From the NCBI GenBank assembly GCA_900555705.1, contig USLV01000040.1, forward strand, positions 1-8,174: DNA of 8,174 nt. Reading direction: 5' to 3'. Position numbers and translations under genes: made by a program. This document shows positions 1 through 6,484 of the stretch, in pieces (position 1 is the stretch's first letter; every line of letters begins with the position of its first letter). Source of the stretch: an uncultured Oscillospiraceae bacterium. Lineage in GTDB: Bacteria; Bacillota; Clostridia; Oscillospirales; Acutalibacteraceae. Under the pieces are notes generated by a model, which saw nothing but the letters and a program-made list of their open reading frames with translations, had not been told where the DNA came from and ran no database searches.

Positions 1-466
1 CAGGCGGATGGGCGCGCTGATTGTGTTCGAGCGCAATACAAAGCTCGGCGAGATCGTCAACTCCGGCACGATTGTGGATGCCGATCCGACCGGCGAGCTG
101 ATCGGGAATATATTTTTTAATAAGGCGCCGCTGCACGACGGAGCCATGATTATGCGGGATGGCCGGGTGTATGCGGCCGGCTGCATTCTGCCGCTGACCG
201 ATAATCAGACGATCAGCAGCGACCTCGGAACACGGCACCGTGCAGCGGTTGGCATGAGTGAAAATTCTGACGCCATTGTTGTAGTGGTTTCGGAGGAGAC
301 CGGCACCATTTCCATGGCGGTTTCCGGCGATCTCAAGCGGAATTTCAGCATCGAAGCGCTGCGTGTTGCACTGGAAAACGGTATGCTGGTTGACCACAGC
401 CGCTCGGAGGAGGAAGACGGCACGAAACCGCGGTTCCGGCTGTTCGGGAGGAGGAAGTCCAAATGA
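1..466 (+). CDS. cdaA: Diadenylate cyclase CdaA (DisA_N domain), 5'-truncated
   Basis: Membrane diadenylate cyclase, which condenses two ATP molecules into the second messenger c-di-AMP; in Firmicutes c-di-AMP controls potassium and osmolyte transport and is tied to cell-wall homeostasis. The reading frame is open from the left edge (Arg-Arg just before the Met at base 8), so that Met is internal. The N-terminal membrane helices and the start of the catalytic domain lie outside the window. The visible part contains the two DAC signature motifs: LHDGA (DGA at bases 137-145) and GTRHRAA (227-247), followed by the VVSEETG segment near 283-303. These are the catalytic, metal-binding and ATP-binding motifs of the family. 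The C-terminus is a short basic tail rich in Arg and Lys. The stop overlaps the cdaR start (ATGA), which implies translational coupling. DisA and CdaS share the domain, but the cdaR neighbour and the IxxERxT-like context favour CdaA. Confidence 0.95.
   Translation, partial: RRMGALIVFERNTKLGEIVNSGTIVDADPTGELIGNIFFNKAPLHDGAMIMRDGRVYAAGCILPLTDNQTISSDLGTRHRAAVGMSENSDAIVVVVSEETGTISMAVSGDLKRNFSIEALRVALENGMLVDHSRSEEEDGTKPRFRLFGRRKSK
446..457 (+). promoter_or_regulatory. Ribosome binding site of cdaR inside the cdaA 3' end
   Basis: GGGAGGAGGAAG is a strong Shine-Dalgarno stretch lying within the last codons of cdaA, 5 nt before the cdaR ATG at 463. With the ATGA overlap it fixes the cdaR start and supports coupled translation of the cyclase and its regulator. 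Confidence 0.75.
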
Positions 467-1809
467 AAAAATTCTCTCTGAACCGTCTGATGCATAACGA
501 TCGCATCATGATTATCTTTTCGTTTGTGGCGGCTGTGCTCATCTGGTTTGCCGTTGTTTCCGGGCCGGGCAATACCACGACTCGTTCCATCAAGTTTAAT
601 GTCAATACCGCCATCAGCAATGGGGAACTGCAGGTGATCGGTGCTGAGCCGGTCGAGGTCGAGGTCGAGGTCGAGGGGACACTCGCGGTGCTCTCTCAGC
701 TGACCGCAGAGGATATCCGTGTAAGACTGGATGCGAGTGAAATTCAAGGGGTCGGCAATCAGGAGCTGACGGTCCTGGCTTCCCGCAACAGCAGCGAGAC
801 CGGCTATGAAATCCTGAACGTTTCTCCGAGTACAGTGACGGTATTTTGTGATCACTGGGTGGACGATGCGGTCTTTGTAGTGGAACCCGATATCTCGGCC
901 GTCAAGGCGGAATCGAGCTTTACGCTCGGGGAGGCCACAGTGGATCAACAGGTATTGGCCGACGGAAATGTGACACTGCAGGGGCCGGAGAGTGTAATTA
1001 ACCGGGTACATTCGGTGGTGGCACGGGTGACGGAGGAGGCCGTGATTGCCGAGCCAAGAACCTTTGCCGCGCAGCTGCTGGCGTTGGACGAGCAGGGGAA
1101 AGAGGTCGATCTCTCCCAGTGTCATGTGATGGCCTATGGCCGGAATGATGAGGGCGGCATTTCCGCCGAACTGACTGAGTTGACCGGCCGGACACTGGAT
1201 GTCAGTGTCCCTGTGGAGACCTATCGCGAGGTTGTGTTTACCTATGATGTCGCGCACCAGCCGGCCGGACTGACAGATCTGTCATCGCTGGTGACGGTGA
1301 CGCCGCCATCCATCACGCTGGTGGGTGACCGCGCGGCGCTGGAGGCCTGCGCAGATCAGCTGACGAATCTCGGTACGCTGGATTTTGATCAGATCAGCCC
1401 GGAGAACAATACTCTTACCATCCCGCTGAATTTGCCGGAGGATGTACGGGTGTTGGAAGGCGTGAGCGAGGTACAGATCACCTTTGACACGAAGAACTAC
1501 CGTACCCGTACCTTTGAACTCAATCTCGAGGGAACCGAAGACTATACGCCGCTGGAATTCCGCAATGCACCGGAGGGTGTCACTATTACGCCACGCACCA
1601 AGACACTGAGCCTGACGCTGGTCGGCCCGAGAAGCACCCTAGCTTCCATCCGGGAGAAGGATCTCTCCGTCGTGATCGATATGAGCGAAAACGATGTTGG
1701 TTTTATCAAATATCTGGTGCGGGTAAACATCCGGGATTACAATAACGTTTGGGTCTACTATGGCGAGGAGAACGCGGACGGCTTTGAAATTTATGTGACG
1801 GTTCAGTAG
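463..1809 (+). CDS. cdaR: CdaA regulatory protein CdaR (YbbR-domain protein)
   Basis: Membrane-anchored regulator of CdaA; in characterised Firmicutes CdaR binds the cyclase and modulates c-di-AMP output. The protein has 448 residues: a short cytoplasmic N-terminus, one transmembrane helix at about residues 14-34, then a long extracytoplasmic region rich in beta strands. Repeating blocks with the YbbR pattern (a PxxVxVxGP-like turn, then xxLxxI and an exposed Asp) are visible at about 40-130, 140-230, 245-345 and 350-448, for example LQGPESVINRV, LVGDRAALEAC and LVGPRSTLASI. That suggests four YbbR repeats, in keeping with the family. The start is set by the overlap with the cdaA stop and a strong Shine-Dalgarno. 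Residues 64-71 (four Val-Glu pairs) are encoded by a perfect 6-bp tandem repeat. The usual next gene in many Firmicutes, glmM, is not here. The family call is firm; the exact number of repeats is an estimate by eye. Confidence 0.93.
   Translation: MKKFSLNRLMHNDRIMIIFSFVAAVLIWFAVVSGPGNTTTRSIKFNVNTAISNGELQVIGAEPVEVEVEVEGTLAVLSQLTAEDIRVRLDASEIQGVGNQELTVLASRNSSETGYEILNVSPSTVTVFCDHWVDDAVFVVEPDISAVKAESSFTLGEATVDQQVLADGNVTLQGPESVINRVHSVVARVTEEAVIAEPRTFAAQLLALDEQGKEVDLSQCHVMAYGRNDEGGISAELTELTGRTLDVSVPVETYREVVFTYDVAHQPAGLTDLSSLVTVTPPSITLVGDRAALEACADQLTNLGTLDFDQISPENNTLTIPLNLPEDVRVLEGVSEVQITFDTKNYRTRTFELNLEGTEDYTPLEFRNAPEGVTITPRTKTLSLTLVGPRSTLASIREKDLSVVIDMSENDVGFIKYLVRVNIRDYNNVWVYYGEENADGFEIYVTVQ
652..675 (+). 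repeat. (GTCGAG)x4 in-frame tandem repeat in cdaR
   Basis: Four perfect copies of the hexamer GTCGAG encode (Val-Glu)x4 at residues 64-71 of CdaR, on the first beta-rich segment after the membrane anchor. Two extra matching bases flank the array (G on each side). Changes in copy number would keep the reading frame and lengthen or shorten one strand by two residues per unit. Confidence 0.85.
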
Positions 1810-1815
1810 AGAGAA

Positions 1816-1821
1816 GGGAGG
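1816..1821 (+). promoter_or_regulatory. Ribosome binding site supporting a GTG start
   Basis: GGGAGG lies 8 nt before the GTG at 1830. It decides the start of the lipoprotein gene, since this GTG gives a complete signal peptide and no upstream ATG fits. Confidence 0.7.
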
Positions 1822-1829
1822 CGCGGACA

Positions 1830-3170
1830 GTGAAAAGAGCATGGCTGGTACTGCTGGTTTTTGTGATGCTGTTTTCCTCCGGCTGTGCCGCCCTTGGAAT
1901 GGATGTCGAGACCCAGCTTCGCCCGCCGCTGACAGCGGGCGGACAGGAAGAGATTCAAAAGGCGCTTGGCGCCTATATCGCGGATTCCGGGATGCAGGAC
2001 AAATATGTTCTGAAATATCCGAAAACCGGTCAATACCGTTCGGCCTTCATTGTGGAGGATCTCGATGGTGACGGCAACGAGGAGGCACTCGCATTTTATC
2101 GGACCGGACCGGAGAGCAATCTGACGCATATTAACCTGCTGCGACAGGCAGAAGGCAAATGGCGGTCGGTTTTCGACATTGAGGGAATCGGGACGGATAT
2201 CGACAGCGTCACCTTCGGGGATTTGAACGGTGACGGCTGTCTGGAGCTGTTTGTCGGCTGGAGCATGTATAACAGCCGCAATTACCAACTGGTACTGTAT
2301 TCGCTGAACAGCAACGTTTTTACCGAGCGGTTCAGTGACAGCTACTCCGCTCTTGTGGTCGGAAGCCTGACCGAGCGGGGGCGGGATGACTTCCTGTTGC
2401 TGCGCATCAGCGCTGAAACCGGCGGTGTCACCGCGCAGCTCTGGTCGATGCAGGAGGATTTTATCATCCAGCGGACAAGCATTGAGCTGGATGCCTATAT
2501 CCAGCAATTCCTGAATATTCGGTTGATGCCGCTGTCTGACACGGTCAATGGCGTCTATGTCGATTGTGTACGGAGCGACGGCATGATGACCGAGCTGCTT
2601 TATTGGGACGGCAGCGTATTGAAAGCGCCCTTCTATGGAACCGGTGCTAACGGCGCGCCCCTCACGCTGCGTCCGGTTCGCATTCCCTCCTCGGATATCG
2701 ACGGCGATGGGCAGCTGGAATGGCCGCGGTGCCGTCTGCTGCCCGGTTATGAGACGGCGGAGGGCAACAACGACCAGTCTGTCCGCTGGATCACCACTTT
2801 TTCGAGCTGGGATTTTGAGAACAGGCAGCCGGTGGACAAGTTTTCCTGCATCTACAACAGCGTGGATGGCTATTATCTCGGTTTGCAGGAGCAGATGATG
2901 GAGGGCATTACCACTACCTATGACGCAGGAAAGCGTCTGCTGGAGCTCTGCCGGATGGAGGACTGGCAGCCGGGCGAGGCATTCCTCGCGATCAAAACGG
3001 AATCACTGGGCGCCTCCGACGAGGAGAGCTCCGAGCCGGAGGATGAGCGGGAATTTCTTTTTCTGGCAGAGAGCAATGCGGTTCGCTATAGCGTCTGGAT
3101 CAGTGAAACGGCGCCGTATTCACTCAATATGGAAAGCGTTCGCTATATGTTGACAATGCTGCTGGAATGA
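1830..3170 (+). CDS. FG-GAP/VCBS-type repeat lipoprotein of unknown function
   Basis: Predicted surface lipoprotein of 446 residues. The N-terminus has Lys-Arg, a hydrophobic core (about 5-15) and SSGC with Cys19 as the likely lipidated residue; the position three before Cys is Ser rather than the usual Leu, so the lipobox is slightly atypical. Three Asp-rich calcium-loop motifs are visible: DLDGDGNEE (77-85), DLNGDGCLE (131-139) and DIDGDGQLE (289-297). A weaker copy, GSLTERGRDDFL, lies near 178-189. Such loops are typical of FG-GAP/VCBS beta-propeller repeats and EF-hand-like calcium sites. An acidic stretch (DEESSEPEDE) is at 397-407. The gene sits 20 nt after cdaR and 13 nt before the response regulator, so it probably shares their transcript. 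I do not recognise a named family member. A role as the outside partner of the adjacent kinase or of CdaR is inferred from position only; a generic integrin-alpha-like adhesion or ligand-binding protein is the alternative. Confidence 0.85.
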   Translation: MKRAWLVLLVFVMLFSSGCAALGMDVETQLRPPLTAGGQEEIQKALGAYIADSGMQDKYVLKYPKTGQYRSAFIVEDLDGDGNEEALAFYRTGPESNLTHINLLRQAEGKWRSVFDIEGIGTDIDSVTFGDLNGDGCLELFVGWSMYNSRNYQLVLYSLNSNVFTERFSDSYSALVVGSLTERGRDDFLLLRISAETGGVTAQLWSMQEDFIIQRTSIELDAYIQQFLNIRLMPLSDTVNGVYVDCVRSDGMMTELLYWDGSVLKAPFYGTGANGAPLTLRPVRIPSSDIDGDGQLEWPRCRLLPGYETAEGNNDQSVRWITTFSSWDFENRQPVDKFSCIYNSVDGYYLGLQEQMMEGITTTYDAGKRLLELCRMEDWQPGEAFLAIKTESLGASDEESSEPEDEREFLFLAESNAVRYSVWISETAPYSLNMESVRYMLTMLLE

Positions 3171-3183
3171 GGAGGGGAAGGCC

Positions 3184-3885
3184 ATGAAAAAAATACTGGT
3201 TTGTGAGGATGAGGTCGCGATCCGCGAATTTGTTGTCATCAATCTGCGCCGCGCGGGATACGATGTGGTGGAGGCTGGTTCCGGCGAGGAGGCGCTGCAG
3301 CGCTATGACGAGGCGGCCGACAGCATCGACATCGCGCTATTGGATGTGATGCTGCCCGGGATGGACGGCTTTGCCGTCTGCCGGAGCCTGCGGGAGAGAA
3401 GCGATTCCATGGGGATCATTATGCTCACCGCCCGTACACAGGAGATGGAGAAGGTCGGCGGGTTGATGATGGGGGCAGATGACTATGTGACCAAGCCTTT
3501 CAGCCCCTCAGAGCTGGTCGCACGTGTGGATGCCCTGCATCGCCGGGTGGTGAATGCGCGGTCGCGCAGCCAGGTGAATTATATCGAGGAGATTGTCTCC
3601 GGCGATTTTGTGCTCAACCTGCGCAACCGCACGCTGAAAAAGCGTGGAGAGCCGGTCGAGCTCACACAGGTGGAATTTCAGATCATGGAATATTTCTTCA
3701 CCAATCCCGGTAAAGCGTTGAGCCGGACGGATATCCTGAACCGGGTCTGGGGCGAGGAATATTTCGGCGAGGAAAAGATTGTGGATGTCAACATCCGTCG
3801 GCTGCGTATGAAGGTGGAAGACACCCCCTCTGAGCCGAAATATATTGTGACGGTTTGGGGCCTCGGCTATAAATGGTCGGAGTAA
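3184..3885 (+). CDS. OmpR/PhoB-family response regulator
   Basis: DNA-binding response regulator of 233 residues, the usual length for the family. The receiver domain (about 1-120) has the acidic pair Glu8-Asp9, the phospho-acceptor Asp54 in LLDVMLPGMDG, the conserved Thr82 in MLTA and Lys104 in TKPF, so it should be phosphorylatable. The winged-helix DNA-binding domain (about 133-231) has the ELTQVEF motif, VDVNIRRLRMKVE and the terminal VWGLGYKW. The ATG follows GGAGGGG by 6 nt, just after the lipoprotein stop. It is paired with the histidine kinase 31 nt downstream. The closest named types are PhoP/PhoB/WalR-like regulators, but sequence alone does not tell which regulon it controls, so no symbol is given. 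In this context, envelope or c-di-AMP genes are plausible targets. Confidence 0.94.
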   Translation: MKKILVCEDEVAIREFVVINLRRAGYDVVEAGSGEEALQRYDEAADSIDIALLDVMLPGMDGFAVCRSLRERSDSMGIIMLTARTQEMEKVGGLMMGADDYVTKPFSPSELVARVDALHRRVVNARSRSQVNYIEEIVSGDFVLNLRNRTLKKRGEPVELTQVEFQIMEYFFTNPGKALSRTDILNRVWGEEYFGEEKIVDVNIRRLRMKVEDTPSEPKYIVTVWGLGYKWSE

Positions 3886-3902
3886 TCCGGGATGTGTGAA
3901 AC

Positions 3903-3910
3903 GGAGGTGA
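3903..3910 (+). promoter_or_regulatory. Ribosome binding site deciding a TTG start
   Basis: GGAGGTGA, a near-perfect Shine-Dalgarno, lies 6 nt before the TTG at 3917. The next in-frame Met (base 3962) has no such site and would cut away the basic segment before the first membrane helix, so the TTG is preferred. Confidence 0.75.
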
Positions 3911-3916
3911 GGCCGG

Positions 3917-5350
3917 TTGGCAAAAGGCAGAATAGCCGCCAGAGGCATTACAAGGCGCTGGATGATCAACGGCCTTGCCGTGATCGTGATGGTGTTGTTT
4001 ATCTTTGAGATCGCCTTTTTGGTCGCGATCCGCTTCTATTCCTATGACGCGGTGGAAAATGCGCTGTATACCCGCGCCAATGCCCAGTCCACGCTGCTGG
4101 GACAGTATATGCAGTCCTCGAACTTCGACTTTGCCTCCAATGCGCGGGAGCTTGTCGAGGGTTTCCTCGACAAGGAAAAAATGGAATTGCAGATTGTGGA
4201 TACCAGTGGCCGGATTGTCGTCAGCTCCACCGGGTTCCCGCCCTATCAGGCGGAGGCCGCACCGGAGGATTATCGCGAGGCGCTCAAAGATCCGGCCGGA
4301 AAGGGTGTCTGGTGCGGAAAGAGCGGCGGAGAACCGGTGATGGCAATGAGCCTGCTTGTCCGTAACGGCAGCGGGGAGCTGATGGGGGCGCTGCGATATG
4401 TCGTATCGCTGACGCTGGTCAACCAGCAGATCATCCTTGTGTTGGTGATCACGCTGGTGGTCGGCGCGCTGATTATCTTTTTCATGATCCTCTCCAGCTC
4501 CTATTTCGTCAGCTCTATCGTCACGCCGGTGATGGAGATCGGCAGTGCCGCACGGCGGATTGCGCTTGGAGACTACAACTCCCGCATTGAGAAAAAATAT
4601 GACGATGAGATCGGCGATCTCTGTGATACCATCAATTATATGGCGGGGGAGATCTCAGCCGCCGAGCAAATGAAAAACGACTTTATCTCTTCGGTGTCAC
4701 ACGAGCTCCGCACGCCCCTTACCGCTATCAAGGGCTGGAGCGAGACGCTGCGTCAGGCGGGGCCGGAGGATGCGGAGCTCACGGCGAAGGGACTGGATGT
4801 GATCGCCGGAGAGGCGGAACGGCTGTCCGGTATTGTCGAGGAGCTGCTCGATTTCTCACGGATGCAGAGTGGCCGGATGACCATGAAGTTCGAGCGAGTC
4901 GACATATTGGCCGAGCTGGAGGAGGCGGTATTCCTGTTCCGGGAGCGCGCCGGCCGTGAGGGGCTTTCGCTCGAATATGTGGAATCCCCGGTCTTGCCGC
5001 CGGTTCTTGGCGATCGAGATCGCCTCAAGCAGGTATTCATCAACATCATCGACAATGCCATTAAATATTCCAACAGTGGCGGCCGTATCCGGATTGAGGC
5101 AGCCGATATGGGAGAACATGTGCAGGTCGTTGTCAGCGACAACGGCGTCGGTATTGCCCCTGAGGATTTACCCAACGTCAAAACCCGATTCTACAAAGCC
5201 AATAAAACCCGTCCCGGCTCCGGGATTGGGCTGGCTCTCGCGGATGAGATTATCCGCCGTCACAAGGGAAGGCTGGATATTGACAGCCAACTGCATGTCG
5301 GGACCACCGTGACCATCACCCTGCCGGCTGCGCCGGCGGAAGCAGGATAA
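3917..5350 (+). CDS. Membrane sensor histidine kinase (HAMP-HisKA-HATPase)
   Basis: Sensor kinase of 477 residues, partner of the preceding response regulator. In order: a basic N-terminus; membrane helix 1 at about 17-40; an extracytoplasmic sensor region of about 125 residues (42-168) with a Cache/PAS-like pattern (LQIVDTSGRIVVSS near 91-104, EDYREAL, then a GALRYVVSL strand before the membrane); membrane helix 2 at about 170-195; HAMP at about 197-250; HisKA with the phospho-acceptor His262 in SHELRTPLTAIKGW; and HATPase with the N box (NIIDNAIKYS, Asn376/Asn380), G1 box DNGVGI (408-413), an F-box Phe425 and G2 box GSGIGLA (434-440). All catalytic motifs look intact. It uses a TTG start. 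The architecture is PhoR/WalK-like but lacks a cytoplasmic PAS domain. Its ligand is unknown; the lipoprotein two genes upstream is a candidate partner by position only. A perfect hairpin lies within the sensor-domain coding sequence. Confidence 0.94.
   Translation: MAKGRIAARGITRRWMINGLAVIVMVLFIFEIAFLVAIRFYSYDAVENALYTRANAQSTLLGQYMQSSNFDFASNARELVEGFLDKEKMELQIVDTSGRIVVSSTGFPPYQAEAAPEDYREALKDPAGKGVWCGKSGGEPVMAMSLLVRNGSGELMGALRYVVSLTLVNQQIILVLVITLVVGALIIFFMILSSSYFVSSIVTPVMEIGSAARRIALGDYNSRIEKKYDDEIGDLCDTINYMAGEISAAEQMKNDFISSVSHELRTPLTAIKGWSETLRQAGPEDAELTAKGLDVIAGEAERLSGIVEELLDFSRMQSGRMTMKFERVDILAELEEAVFLFRERAGREGLSLEYVESPVLPPVLGDRDRLKQVFINIIDNAIKYSNSGGRIRIEAADMGEHVQVVVSDNGVGIAPEDLPNVKTRFYKANKTRPGSGIGLALADEIIRRHKGRLDIDSQLHVGTTVTITLPAAPAEAG
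4151..4174 (+). repeat. Perfect 10-bp-stem hairpin inside the kinase gene
   Basis: Arms CTTGTCGAGG and CCTCGACAAG pair perfectly around a GTTT loop. The stretch codes for residues 79-86 of the kinase's sensor domain. No T run follows on either strand, so it is not a standard terminator. Confidence 0.75.
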
Positions 5351-5353
5351 CAG

Positions 5354-5361
5354 AAAGGAAG
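5354..5361 (+). promoter_or_regulatory. Ribosome binding site deciding TTG over ATG
   Basis: AAAGGAAG lies 6 nt before the TTG at 5368 and 12 nt before the ATG at 5374. The spacing favours the TTG start, though the ATG two codons later cannot be excluded; the two proteins differ by two residues. Confidence 0.55.
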
Positions 5362-5367
5362 TCGCAT

Positions 5368-6468
5368 TTGTCCATGTCTGAAAACCAGAACAAAATTGCA
5401 TGCCGAAAAAAGACCTCGATCGGTGGTCAGGCGCTGATCGAGGGGATTATGATGCGCGGGCCGGAAACGACCGCCATGGCTGTTCGCCATGTCTCAGGGG
5501 AGATCATTCTGGAGGAGTGGCCGACCAGAGGAAAGACGAAACCCCGATGGATGAAGCTGCCGCTGATCCGCGGGATCTTCAACATGGTCGAGTCCATGGC
5601 CTTTGGCTACAAATGCCTGATGCGTTCGGCCGAGCTCTGTGGACTCGAGGATGAGGAGCCGGTCAAAAAGAAAAAGGAAAAAGAAAAAGCGGCGGTTGTG
5701 GAGACGGTGCCCGTCGGAGATAAGGCTTCTTCGGAGGCTGAGGCGGTATCCACAGAAACGGAGAAAGCCGAACCGGCAGCGCCGGAGGCGAAAAAGCCGG
5801 AGAAAAAGGAGCCCTCCAAGGCAGAACGGTTTTTTTTCAGTCTGGCGATGGTGATCAGCATGGTGCTGGGCATCGGTCTTGCTGTCGTGCTGTTTATGTG
5901 GCTGCCGACCTTCCTCTATAACTGGCTTCGGACGCTGGTGCCTGCGCTGGCAGACGGCCACCGGTGGTTCCAGAGCGTCTTTGAGGGGATTGTCCGTCTG
6001 ATGCTGTTCATCGGCTATATATCTCTCGTCTCACTGATGAAAGATATCCGCCGGGTCTTTATGTATCATGGCGCCGAGCACAAATCCATCTTTTGCTACG
6101 AGGCTGGACTGGAACTGACAGTGGAGAATGTGCGGCGGCAGAGCCGCTTTCACCCTCGCTGCGGCACCTCTTTTATGGTGCTGATGCTGATCGTGGGGGT
6201 GTTCCTCTCCATGCTGATCCCGATCTATGACAACACGATTCTGCGCGTGACGATCAAGCTGCTGATGCTTCCTCTGGTGGTAGGTATTGGGTATGAGCTG
6301 ATCAAGTTGGCTGGGCGAAAGGATAATGCCTTTACTCGCATCATCTCCAAACCGGGTATGTGGGTACAGCGCATCACCACCAAAGAGCCGGACGACAGCA
6401 TGATCGAATGTGCGATTGCCGCGCTGGAGAAGGTGATTCCGGAGGATCCGGACGCCGATAACTGGTGA
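5368..6468 (+). CDS. yqhQ: DUF1385 (YqhQ-like) membrane protein with charged insert
   Basis: Integral membrane protein of 366 residues in the DUF1385/YqhQ family, whose biochemical role I do not know to be established. Family motifs are clear: GGQALIEGIMMRGP (19-32), KLPLIRGIFNMVES (63-76), MYHGAEHKSIFCYE (232-245), RFHPRCGTSFM (260-270), LIKLAGRKDN (311-320) and PGMWVQRITTKEP (329-341). Membrane segments are seen at about 157-180, 205-224, 268-286 and 290-312. Between residues 95 and 153 lies a Lys/Glu/Ala-rich, low-complexity segment, probably a disordered cytoplasmic loop, which appears longer than I would expect for the family. A run of eight T's (5830-5837) marks the switch from this insert to the membrane region. 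The gene sits 17 nt after the kinase and 16 nt before prmC; the yqhQ-prmC order is common in Clostridia and usually continues to prfA, which is absent here. The symbol follows the Bacillus family name. Confidence 0.9.
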   Translation: MSMSENQNKIACRKKTSIGGQALIEGIMMRGPETTAMAVRHVSGEIILEEWPTRGKTKPRWMKLPLIRGIFNMVESMAFGYKCLMRSAELCGLEDEEPVKKKKEKEKAAVVETVPVGDKASSEAEAVSTETEKAEPAAPEAKKPEKKEPSKAERFFFSLAMVISMVLGIGLAVVLFMWLPTFLYNWLRTLVPALADGHRWFQSVFEGIVRLMLFIGYISLVSLMKDIRRVFMYHGAEHKSIFCYEAGLELTVENVRRQSRFHPRCGTSFMVLMLIVGVFLSMLIPIYDNTILRVTIKLLMLPLVVGIGYELIKLAGRKDNAFTRIISKPGMWVQRITTKEPDDSMIECAIAALEKVIPEDPDADNW

Positions 6469-6484
6469 AACGGGGAGAAGACGC

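Noticed and set aside
8..10. ATG at base 8 as the start of cdaA
   Set aside because: The frame is open upstream to the window edge and the DAC domain is already under way; the family has membrane helices before this point.
205..1257. 350-codon open frame on the - strand across cdaA and cdaR
   Set aside because: It lies antisense to two confidently identified genes, has no family motifs, an odd His/Arg/Leu-rich composition and no suitable ribosome site; it is a by-product of GC-rich codon use.
1920..1941. 7-bp GC-rich inverted repeat early in the lipoprotein gene
   Set aside because: Short stem in GC-rich coding sequence without T run or other support.
5009..5024. 7-bp inverted repeat GGCGATC/GATCGCC in the kinase gene
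   Set aside because: Short, centre of only 2 nt, explained by the GDRDRL codons; expected by chance.
5665..5689. A-rich tract in the DUF1385 gene as a frameshift site
   Set aside because: The bases are explained by the Lys/Glu codons of the charged insert, and no X_XXY_YYZ heptamer of the A_AAA_AAG type is in phase.
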